28,263 nt of DNA, from assembly GCA_019918135.1 (NCBI GenBank), contig WBZZ01001850.1, positions 1 to 28,263 of the forward strand, given 5' to 3'. Positions 9,020 through 18,000 of the stretch are shown here, piece by piece. The notes beneath the pieces are model-generated. The model saw nothing but the letters and a program-made list of their open reading frames with translations, searched no databases and had not been told where the DNA came from. Position 1 is the stretch's first letter. Each line of letters begins with the position of its first letter. The stretch is from Paulinella micropora. Taxonomy: Eukaryota; Cercozoa; Imbricatea; Euglyphida; Paulinellidae. The position numbers were made by a program, and so were the translations under genes.

Positions 9020-9541
9020 ATGTCTCAAGAGCAACGTCAGGGGTGCCAGCACAACAAAGACGGGTCCGTTCCCCCTTCTAAGCGTGTAAAAGCGTTTCTA
9101 CCTGCATGGCTCAGTTTTTGTGCATGCCCCGCAGGTCAGACTTTACTAGAGGTGCTGAAATCACGGATGAACAGCTGGAGCAGGCTCTGAAGGTACGACC
9201 AGACCTCAAAAGACTTGTGCTCGCCGACTGCAAAAACATCACGGACAAGGGCCTAAAACACGTGGCGGAATTGGCCAAGAAGCTCGAGGAGCTGAATCTC
9301 TAACTGCAAAATCGGCATGACTGGTCTCGACTACGTCAAGGCTATCGGAACGCTGCAAAAGCTACGTGTCGAGGGTTGCCAAAACGTGCCTACAGAATAC
9401 CTCGAAGACTTTTGCAGGGAACGCCAACGTTGCACAGTTTTTGATAAAACAGGAGGCAAGACTTGGGCCTTGTTGCAAGCTGAGCGAGAGGCATCTAGGC
9501 GGTATTATGCAGCTGGAGGTTTGCCAAGGTGGGGCCATTGA
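9020..9541 (+). CDS. Small LRR protein E (F-box/AMN1-like repeats), frame breaks
   Basis: The LRR-coding frame is clear from the in-frame ATG at 9106: GAEITDEQLEQAL, then LKRLVLADCKNITDKGL and LEELNL, the cysteine-containing LRR type of F-box/AMN1 proteins. It stops at TAA 9301-9303, but one base further on the adjacent frame continues the pattern (NCKIGMTGLDYV, LQKLRVEGCQNV) to TGA at 9539-9541, so one extra base near 9301 breaks the gene. An ATG at 9020 after GCAGCCAAC opens a different frame and could be the original start if another shift lies between. The gene is visibly less GC-rich than its neighbours, so it may have a different history. No F-box is seen. Poly(A) signals follow at 9596-9605. 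Confidence 0.6.
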
Positions 9542-9592
9542 ATTTTTTTTGGGCGTGCGTCCCGCCCTCGCGGCCCTTGTTACCAATCGCAA

Positions 9593-9605
9593 TTTAATAA
9601 ATAAA
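9593..9605. terminator. Shared convergent poly(A) signals
   Basis: On the plus strand two overlapping AATAAA hexamers (9596-9601 and 9600-9605) follow LRR gene E. On the minus strand the overlapping TTTAAT (9593-9598) reads ATTAAA, the commonest variant signal, about 100 bases past the end of the membrane-protein gene. One short AT-rich element could therefore end both convergent genes. Confidence 0.5.
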
Positions 9606-9698
9606 CGAAATATTTTTGCTCCGAGGTTTTGTTTTTGTTTGCTTCTTCTTGTGTCCAGAGCTGCAGCAAGCTCTTTTTTTGCTCGCACTTTCTTTTCT

Positions 9699-10280
9699 TT
9701 ACCGGATCTGGCGCTTATGATCAATCACCTCGCGTTCGCCGTGTACGAGGCTCGGCCTTTCGCGGCTCGGCCTTTCGCGGCTGACAGGCGTGCCGGTCCC
9801 GCTCGAGGTGCCGTCCATCCCGCGGTGGTGCAGGTCGGCCCCGGACGACGCGAAATGCACGTCAGCACTCGAACTTTCGGGCTTGTGTGCACGGTGCCAG
9901 TACCAAAAGCCGGCTCCCAGGATCAAGAAGAGCACGCCAACGGCCGCGGCCGCGCCGCAGACGATTTCCTTCCAGCCGAGTTGCGGCGGCTCAACGTCGC
10001 CACCACCGTTGCCGACGAGCGTCAGGCCGAACGTTGCCCGCTGCGAGAGCGCCGCGGCGTAGCCCGGCTCCCCCTCGGCCGCGGCTGTGCGGCGGCGGCT
10101 GGGCAGCCGTTTGTACCAGGCGGGTAATGGCGTCGTCGGTTCAGAGGGTGCCCACCGCGTAACATGTGCATGGGCCGGGGAGGTTGGCAGCGCCAGGACC
10201 GTTCGGCTGCGTCGGCCGTTGACGCCCAGGTACTCCACGGCCACGTTGAAACTGAGCTGCACCAGCACCTCGGTGGAGTT
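9699..10280 (-). pseudogene. 3' part of a single-pass membrane protein, 5' end replaced by the repeat
   Basis: The minus-strand frame contains one clear membrane span (AAAAVGVLFLILGAGFWYW), preceded by about 120 residues with a possible N-glycosylation site (NST) and followed by a Ser/Arg/His-rich tail of about 65 residues. This is the layout of a type I membrane glycoprotein with a short cytoplasmic tail. No signal peptide or own start codon is visible: at 10280/10281 the gene runs straight into the duplicated repeat, and the C2H2 start codon brought by that repeat meets a stop after 13 codons. The open frame continues into the repeat to 10433 but is probably not native there. I infer a truncated gene. 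The receptor-like or viral envelope-like identity cannot be judged. Confidence 0.5.
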
Positions 10281-10552
10281 AGAGGCAAGGGAAAGACTGG
10301 GGCAGCGTGGCCTGAGCCATCTACCCCGTGGCGAATCGACTTTTGGCACTGCGCTGAGGGAGGCGCCGGCCGCCAGCCCCTCCCCGGGCACACGGACCGC
10401 CGCCCCCCCCCCCCCCCCCCCCCCCCCGGCCACGCCCTTGAGCCGCGCGCCACGCCACGCCTCCTGCCCCCGCGGGGCACGGACCCCCGTTCGCCCCTCC
10501 CCCTCCCCCCCCCCCCCCCCCGCGCGTGGGGGAGGGCGGCGGACGTCCCTCC
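10281..10552. repeat. Duplicated GC-rich upstream element, short copy
   Basis: This is the second copy of the element at 8507-8994. The left 124 bases match with one difference, and the right end (GGCACGGACCCCCGTTCG to GCGGACGTCCCTCC) also matches. The tandem array is almost completely lost and replaced by a C run at 10405-10427, with a second C run near 10505-10520. It lies between the truncated membrane-protein gene (minus) and F-box gene C (plus), and so may act as a divergent promoter for both. Confidence 0.8.
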
Positions 10553-10589
10553 CCCCTTCCGGGCGCTACCGCCCCGGCCGACCGCAACA

Positions 10590-11539
10590 ATGGCCGGGCG
10601 CGTCAAGCGACAGAGGTGTGACGACGCGGTGGGCCGGGAGCGGCCGGCGCCCGGGTGGGGCGAGCTCCCGGCCGAGCTCGGGTGTGTGGTGTTCGGGTAC
10701 TTGGAGCATAAGGCTTGGTTCGCGCTGCGGCGCGTGAGCCGTGGCAGCCTGTTCGGGCACGCCCTGCAGGGCGAATGGCCCCGTGAACTGGAACTGCACT
10801 GCCTGCCCGGCCAGGCCACCCGTCGCTGGCTGTGCCAGCAGCGTTGCCGGCTCAGCCCGGCCACGGTGGACTATAGCTACGCCGGCAGCGGCGATGTGGC
10901 GGCGTGCCGGCAGTCGTTCCCCGACACCACGGACCTGCGCGTGGTGTCGCTGGCCGATCGCTGGGCCTACAACACGCCGCTGGAGCTCGCGCGCGCGCTG
11001 CGCACCCTGGAATTCACGTACTGCAGCGGCCTGCGGTTCCTGGCGCCGCTGGGACAACTCCGGTCGCTGCGGGTGCTGCGCTTCCGGTACTGCGGTCACG
11101 CCGGGCGGCTCCTCTTCTTGGACGAGCTGCCCGAGCTGCACATGCTCGACCTCACCGGCAGCTACAGCCACACCCTCGAGCACACCCTGGCCCTGCCGGG
11201 GGTGCAGCGCCGGCTGCGGCACCTGTACCTGCCTGCCGTGCACCGGTCGCTGCTGCCGAGCGCCGGGGGCGGCCTGCCCACCGACTCGCCCTACGCGGCC
11301 CTGGACGGGCCGCTGGCCGCGCTGAGCGGATTGCTCACGCTGCACCATGACCGCTGGGGGGGGTGCCCCCCTCCGCGCTGCTGTACCTGCGGCGCCTGCC
11401 GACGCTGCAGGACCTGCGCCTGTCGTACCGCGCCAAGACGGGCGCCGACGTCCAGCGCCTGCTGTGGTACCTCAACCAGGACGCGCCGCACCTGCGGCGG
11501 CTGGAGCTGGCGGACGTATGCGAGGAACCCACGAGCTGA
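10590..11539 (+). CDS. F-box/LRR-like protein C, one frame break
   Basis: The ATG at 10590 sits in an ACAATGG start context. Residues about 22-60 form an F-box (WGELPAELGCVVFGYLEHKA, then LRRVSRG), which would bind Skp1 in an SCF ligase. Degenerate LRRs follow (ALRTLEFTYCSGL, LRSLRVLRFRYCG, LPELHMLDLTGSY, LRHLYLPAV). The frame breaks in a G8 run at about 11356-11363; the adjacent frame continues the pattern (LYLRRLPTLQDLRLSY, LRRLELADVCEEP) to TGA at 11537-11539. The LRRs are less regular than in genes A and B, so this is an older or different paralogue. Transposon sequence begins at the very next base. The start is chosen because upstream DNA belongs to the repeat. Confidence 0.75.
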
Positions 11540-13282
11540 TGCAACGTACGCCGGAGACGGCACCGGAAATATACAGGCAGTTGTCGACGAAAAACTACAA
11601 AGTGTGGACAAAAAGGGAGGACGAAGGGGGCATATACAGCGAGGTGGACCAGTGGCCGACGTGGATGTGGCTCAAGGGAAAACCTACGTATGGGCCGGGG
11701 ATGATGATGGTGGACCTGATCCATTTGGCGGAAGCGCTATACATAGGGGTTGGGTTTTATCGGGACAAAGTGAGTAAAACGAAGCTGCCCAATTTCGTGA
11801 TGAATCGGATGTTGGAGGAGGGGGTATATATATCAAACGGGGACATCAAGTCGTTGTGTCTGGCAGCGGGGGCGCAGAGACGGGAGTTACAACAAGCGGC
11901 CGCAAAGATGGCGGATGATAACGAGGTGGGACGCGGCGTTTTCCAGGAAACCGGCGGAGGAACTGGCGGATCTGATACAGAATTGCCATACGGGTTGGGC
12001 ACGGAGCCTTAGAGGGTTGGCGGGCAAGGCGTATGACGCCATGCGGGAATATATGGCGGGGCCGACTGACGTGGGGGCAAAGATGGAGAAGAGGGATGCA
12101 TCACTGTACAAGTTGTTGGAAGAGGCAGCAGCGTTGAACGATGCGGCGACAGATGCGGAAAAGGAGGCAAAACGGAAGGAACTGCGGCAATGGGTCTTTG
12201 GTTTGTCCATCCTGAACGGATGTGTGCGGGGTTGGTATACGTGGATCAGGATTCGGATGGCGGCGGCGGCGGAAGCGGAAGCGGCAACAGCGTCCCCGGA
12301 AAAGAGGAAGAAAAAGAAGAAGAAGGGGAGGCAGTCGGAGAGAGCGCGAGCTCGGATTCCGAGGAATCGGAATACAGATCGAGATCAAGGGAAGGGGGAA
12401 AAGGGGAAAAGCGGAGGCGGCGTGGCACAAGCAAGTCAAAGATCGACGGTAAAGAACAACGGGACAGGATACTGGGACAGCTCCGTAAGATGCAGCTGAT
12501 GCAGGACCATGGAGAGAGGCCAATGGTTGCGAGCAAACAGCACGAGTATGAGTGTATGAACAAGGTATGTAAGTTCATTGTAGCTTTGCGGAGTGAGGCT
12601 AAAGCGGCACTATGTGGGGACGCGGCGGACCAAGTGTGCTACTTGTTGGGCAACTTGGTGGGGTCGGGGGACGAACACACGCGGTTACTTGACACGCATG
12701 TATGGGAGGAGCGGTTCAAGAAGGAGTTCGGGGAGCGAGGGGCGAATAACAAGAAGGTGGTGGTCGATGTCGCTCATTTTGTGTTCGCCGACGTGTACCA
12801 GTTTAACCAACTTCTTGACAGGGGGGATGAGATAGAGGCGCTGAAGGACGCGGCACAGGCTCAGGTTACGAAGAGGACGGCGTTACGGGACATCTTGCAG
12901 TATCGCGGGACTCAGTCTGTTGCACGAGAAGAAGGAGATATACCCAATGGTTCTGGCGGGGATATGGAAGGATAAAGAGACAAAAGCGGTGGTTCCGGAG
13001 ATCGCGGCACAGGTGATAGCGTTGGCGGATATCACACCGGAGGGCAAAACCCGATGGCAGGGGTTGAACACCACTTACAATCCGGTCAGCTGGGCATTAC
13101 ATGAGGAAGACCCGGCGTTGATCGATCGTGTGATCACATCGCCAGCGGTGACCGCGAAGTGGCCACAGGCAAGGTTCAACTATGGAGGCAGCGGAGGCTT
13201 TCGGGGGGGCGGACGACCGCGACAGTTCACGCAAGGGGGAAGGGGGGGGGGGGGGGGGGGGAGATCGGGCGCCAAGGCATGA
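11540..13282 (+). mobile_element. Broken gag-like polyprotein with RGG tail, 5'-truncated retroelement
   Basis: Coding signal starts directly after the F-box gene C stop with no start codon, and composition drops from very GC-rich to moderate. The frame changes near 11915, again within about 12250-12420, and near 12915, and ends at TGA 13280-13282. Recognisable features are helical segments (LADLIQNCHTGWARSLRGL, AYDAMREYMAGP), a Lys/Glu/Ser-rich low-complexity linker (12290-12430), a second helical domain (DAADQVCYLLGNLVGSGDEH, VVVDVAHFVFADVYQFNQLL), and an Arg/Gly-rich end after ARFNYGGSGGFRGGG that includes a G20 run at 13242-13261. RGG tails bind RNA and occur in some retroelement Gag proteins. 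No RT follows, so the retroelement assignment is inference; a DIRS-like or gypsy-like gag is possible. Confidence 0.5.
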
Positions 13283-13288
13283 CGGGGT

Positions 13289-13825
13289 ATAGATCGTGGC
13301 TCACCTGCCGTAGAAACCCCACGATCTTTACGTCATCGTCGCTGTTAGACCTGCGGACGCGCTTCCTTTTGCCGCGGAGGTCGCTCCTGTTCATATATAC
13401 CATGAGTGCGGTCATGTTCCCGTTCCATTGCCGGGAGTTCCTCTGGCGGGAACATGTCCTCCGACCCTCCTAGCTGCCACATCCCGTGCCGTACCGCCTC
13501 TTTCAACTCCCAGTATGCCTCGTCTGTGTTGCTGCCTGCAAGTGTCTAGATTGTCACCTGGCAGTTTCCCTTAATTCCCAACCAGTGCATAGCGATAGCC
13601 GTGTAACATGAACCCTTGTCCCAGTTCCTGGACCGCAGTGCCCGTCTGGTATACTTCGGGAAACCCTTGATCAGCTCCGAGTCCTTTAGCTGCGTGTTTG
13701 GCAGAGCCCTGTTGTGGAACTCTGCGTCGAACTTCGCCTTTTCCCCTCCTCGAGGCGCCCGATCTGCATAAACACTTGCGGTGGTCACCGCTCCTGTCGT
13801 CGCTCCTGGTATTCTCTATCCCCAT
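13289..13825 (-). pseudogene. Minus-strand coding remnant, probably of mobile-element origin
   Basis: I do not recognise the family. On the minus strand a frame reads from about 13788 (KFDAEFHNRALPNTQLKD, then ELIKGFPKYTRRAL and YTAIAMHWLGIKGN). It meets a stop at about 13546 and continues in the same frame as TDEAYWELKEAVRHGMWQ to another stop near 13353. The protein-like composition on both sides of the stop suggests one older ORF with an internal stop. It faces the gag-like remnant: their ends are only a few bases apart at 13282/13289, so two insertions in opposite orientation, or an inversion, met here. Confidence 0.35.
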
Positions 13826-13829
13826 ACCT

Positions 13830-14634
13830 CGAGCCCGGAAAGAGTGAGGGGGAGATCACGAACGGGAATGGGGGTTTGACGTATAACAGGGGAACGAAGG
13901 GCGAGGCGACAACGGCGACGGGGCGACGGATCGGGATACGGGAGCCCGGAAAGGGACGAGATGGGGAGGAGCTTGAAGACACGGGAATATGTGGATCTGA
14001 CATAGGCAGAAAGAGGGGGAGAGACGAGGAGATAGACGAGAAACAGGAGGAACGGCATGCAAAACAGCAGAAGGCAGAGGGGCGAGCATGTAGCGGATCG
14101 GGGGTACAAGGAAAAGGGTACAAAGAGGCAAGAACAGTGAGGGTGAGGGTAAGGAGAGAGCAAGATTGGAGGGAGAGCGGGAGAGAAGTGAGGGAGAGGG
14201 GGTGGCAGAGGAAAAGAAGCGAGAAGAAAGTGAGAGAGAGTGGACACGGGAGCGAGAACGACAATTGCTGGAGACACATTGGAAGGTGAGTCAGAGACAT
14301 GAGGCAATGCGAGTGACGCCGTCGGTTAGTCAAATTAAAAGATCAAATCTCTCACTGGCGTATACTCGGGTCAAGTTGAGGAGCTTAGGAGGGAATGTGG
14401 TCATTTGGCAACGATACCATGGCGGCCATCAGCGTCATCGGAAAACACTTTTTGGATAAGCACGGGCATCAACCATGGTTCAAGGAGCAGTTTCGGGCGA
14501 CACGGGGTTGGGTAAAGGGGGTGTCGGGTACAACGGCGATGACGGGCACGATACTGCTGGCAAAATATTATTGGGAAAATTTTACCTTGAGCAAGGTAAA
14601 GTTTGGTGGGTCACCGATCGCAACCAAATATTAA
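13830..14634 (+). pseudogene. Purine-rich charged ORF remnant
   Basis: The plus strand is strongly purine-rich from 13830 to about 14290 and encodes Arg/Glu/Lys/Gly-rich low complexity. After frame changes near 14170 and 14395 it reads like ordinary protein (IGKHFLDKHGHQPWFKEQF, AMTGTILLAKYYWENF) to a TAA at 14632-14634. I cannot assign a family. Composition and position between two retroelement pieces suggest it is part of a degraded element, but it could be several unrelated scraps. Confidence 0.3.
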
Positions 14635-14639
14635 GTTAG

Positions 14640-15159
14640 ATGGAACGGTGTCAAATTGATAAATTATTAAATACTATAAACATTAATTTATTAAAATAAG
14701 ATAATATTAATATTTATTAATTAAATTGACAGTTATCAGTATTGAACTCCAAGACTGGCCTTAGTTTTGAAATTTTTGGTCAGTACTCCACATTCTACAA
14801 ATCGTTAGATAGTTGTTATATTATTAAATATTGAGTCACTGTAACAGTCGTCACGTTCTTAAATTTTTCTATTAGTTGAATTTGAACAACGATGTTGATA
14901 ATTATGATAAGACAATTAAAACTAACAAAAATAAATTATTATTTCTTATGTACTTTTTTTTTTCAAAACTGGGACTAGGAGCGGAATCGTTTTGTTTTGT
15001 CGTAGGTCTGGGCACGGTTCAGTGACAGGATAAGTGGAAGTTAACTGCATGCAAGTTGAAATATGAAAGTCGGTGGCACACGTTTGAAACTTCATGGTTA
15101 TACGATATATACATTAATATTGTTTTAACTTGGACCTTGACGACACCTAGGAAATCAAC
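14640..15159. other. AT-rich spacer before the gypsy-type gag
   Basis: Composition changes abruptly at about 14640 to a strongly AT-rich stretch with many TTAAT/ATTAA words and a T run near 14947-14956. No protein-like frame is visible. It directly precedes the gag ATG at 15160. It shows no similarity by eye to the 3' LTR at 24404-25106, so it is not an obvious 5' LTR; it may be an untranslated leader, a separate AT-rich insertion, or flanking DNA of a truncated element. Confidence 0.5.
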
Positions 15160-17983
15160 ATGGCAACAACGACTGCATATGATCCTTACAGGGATCCGTG
15201 TTGTCAACCGTTGGAAGGAAAGGTTGTTGGGGAGTTTCTACAACATGTAGCAGCAGACTACATTGTAGGCTCCAAAGAACAACATCAGTTTTTGGAACAC
15301 TTTGTCCCTTTGGCAAGTAAGTACAAAGACAGACCTAGGGATCAGGAGGTTTACGACATGATGAAGCGAGAGTCGAGTGATTTGGCAAAATGGGGTTGGC
15401 ATTCAGCCACTTTTGCTTTCACTGGCTACTCACCTAGTGAACCTAAGCTCAAAACTTTGGTACCTATGCAAGTTAGGAGAATGATGGCAAGGACATTCGT
15501 GTCTTTGCACCTCCATGAACTGCAGATGGTAGGACATGCAAGGTTACAGAATGGGGATGAGGATTATTATCCAACTCCTATCCCTTCTGAGCTTTTTGAT
15601 GTCCAGTTCCTAATGACAGGGACTGAGGTTAAGGACACTTGGAGCGAGGAATGGTACAGCTCAGTCAGAAATGACCCTGCGAAAGGGGATACTTTTGACG
15701 TGGCCTTGGCGAAGACTTTCTTCGAGGATGACGTGTTCCCTATGGCAGCCAATGCCTTTGGCAAGGCAGTTAAGAATTGGGAGGCTGCCAAGGACAAGAT
15801 GAAGGAAGCAAAATGGATGAAGGACACAAAGGTGTGGGGGAAAAAGACACCGGACGTGTATGACCTAATCCATATCGAAGGCTTCATGGGGAAGTTGGAG
15901 TTGATGACAGAAAAGAATTCGTTGTCAACTAATGCCAACAGGAGCCTGCGTGATCTGCTAAAGGAAGCAGAGACGGCTGCAAGCTCAGGACGTCTACGGC
16001 TACGGTGCCGGACGCTGTGATTTTGCTGGTAGCGACGGAGCAGGCTTACGAGAACTTGTACCGGTATCTCATGTACCTCATGGAGGTGGTGAAAGCCATT
16101 GAGGTTTGCGTGGAAAAATACGCAGCATGGGAGGGGAGATACGCGAAAATCAAGAAAAGGGATGAGGATGATCCTTTGGATCCGATGAAGCGTTATGAAC
16201 AGGAAAGGAAAAGGATGGCGACTTTTTACGAAAAGTTCCAACCTGTTGCATTTGCTCCGGGTTCTAAGGGGGATCAAAAACCGGCAATATGGTTTACGCG
16301 TCAGGTAAACTGTTGGCCGTATATGACCTCGCCATGGTTGCGTAATGGGATCAATTTGCTCTGTAAGTATATGGGGGAGAGAAATTTTGAATCGCCCATG
16401 ACAATGGTTGATATTCTCCGACAATGTACCGGATACGGACCTTATCGAGTACTTGACGGTGGACAATATCAACAAGGGCATTGAAAAGGTGGTGCAGGAT
16501 AGGGATCATTATGCGGAAACGGGGTCCGTAAAAATATCCAAACTGCACGCAATGATGCACGCTCTCATGGCTTTGCTCGTTCAATACGAAGTCATTGGGA
16601 TTTGACTAGCGAGATTATGCTGACGGGACACATTTCCACGGTGGTTGGAAATGCGTTGAGCAGGAAGCCGATGAGGGTGAGGGGGGCTTTTTTGAGGGTG
16701 ATTGAGAATCTGAAGACGGACAATGCGTTCTTCATCAGCCTCACACATTTCCTCCGACATGTCATGGCGAGGATCAATCAGCATGATCCATGTGTCTTCC
16801 GGGTCATTACGAAACATGGCCGGAGGGCAAATGGGAGGCTAAAATCCCGGACAATGTCGATTTCACGACGGACGCGTCCCCGGCATGGAAGACTTTTCAG
16901 GACGATTATCAAAGTCCTAGAGATATGTGGGGGGACTTCCTGAAGGCCGTGAGAACGTGGGATGACACGCTACTCTCCTCGGGTGGGATGAAAGCGTTTG
17001 CGGTTGCAGCCGGGACCCAACAGGAGGAGGAAAAACCTGTGGGGAAAGCAGCTGCTATCCAGTCCAGCGGGGGGGCTGTGAGACGCCGTATTCCTACTAT
17101 TGCTAAAGGGGGTTATGGAAAACCCTTACGGAAGCAGGAGGAGGAGGAGGAGGAAGAGGACGAAGAAGAGACCAGCGATGAACATATCGCTCCCCCGAAG
17201 GGCTTAAAACCAAAGGGTGGGGGTTCTTCTAGTTCCACGTATTAGGGAAGTCGCAAGCTTTGCTTTGACTACTACTTCAAGGGCTACAGGTGCCCGAAGA
17301 AGGATAAGTGCTTTGGGCTACACTCTGACAAGGAGGCGGATTGGAAGAACTTGGAAACGCAGTTGAATGCTGCAAACGATGGTCAATCCATCTGGACAAT
17401 AGTCAGAGCCATCCGCAATCAAGACGCGCTGGTGATCAAGAACAAAACTGTTCGACGTCTTGTTAAGGATCGACTGGAGGAATATGATAAAACGGTCAAG
17501 TCCTTGCGGGAGGGAGGTAGCCGCGGAGGCAGAGGAGGGCGTGGAGGCCGTGGCCGCGGCGGGGGCTTCAGGGGAAAGAAGCGATGGGGCGGTAAGAAGG
17601 ACAGCGGCCGGCCCTCCAAGAAAGCTAAAGTTGCGGCAGCTTCAAAGAGCGAAGCAGAGGAGGAAGGCTCCGTTGAGGAGGGGGAGGAATTTCGGACTGG
17701 TAAGAACCAGTTGGAAAATGAAACGGAAACGTCAGTGATTACTGATGAGGATGTTGTCGTGTGGCAGGCGAGGATGCCTTTCACGAAGACGACTTTGCCA
17801 ACAGCTGAGCCAGAGGGGCAGGAAGCAAAGGCTATTCCGACGGGTAATCCTTCTCCCAGGAGTCATGATCCTACTCATGGAATGGATGGTTCTGTGATGC
17901 AGGTAACGATTGAACGGGGAAAACGTGGTAACAATGGGGGAAATGTAGGGCCCGGGAAGGCCAGACAAGTTAATATTATTTAA
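15160..17983 (+). pseudogene. gag: gag of the gypsy-type element, with a CCCH zinc finger and RGG tail
   Basis: ATG at 15160 (context CAACATGG) begins MATTTAYDPYRD. Gag would form the capsid and bind element RNA. The frame changes near 15990, between 16400 and 16480, near 16602 and near 16790; from 16790 to 17983 it is one frame with an in-frame TAG at 17243-17245. Just after that stop lies a C-x9-C-x5-C-x3-H zinc finger (17261-17323, CFDYYFKGYRC then CFGLH). This is the CCCH type found in RNA-binding proteins, in place of the usual retroviral CCHC knuckle. A Glu-rich stretch lies before it (17140-17190) and an RGG-type Arg/Gly tract after it (17510-17570), followed by a nuclear-signal-like Lys-rich patch (PSKKAKV). 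Most of the N-terminal part is helical without recognised motifs. Confidence 0.7.
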
Positions 17984-18000
17984 AAAAAGTTGTTACTAAC

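Noticed and set aside
9084..9134. A 51-base GTGTAA...GCAG intron at the start of LRR gene E
   Set aside because: Its length is a multiple of three, so removing it keeps the frame that does not encode the LRRs.
8101..9190. Long Pro/Ala/Arg-rich open frames on both strands through the tandem array
   Set aside because: All six frames are nearly open here because the units are GC-only; the translations are simple repeats.
14640..15159. AT-rich stretch as the 5' LTR
   Set aside because: No shared words with the 3' LTR start, palindrome or end were found by eye, and there is no primer binding site next to it.
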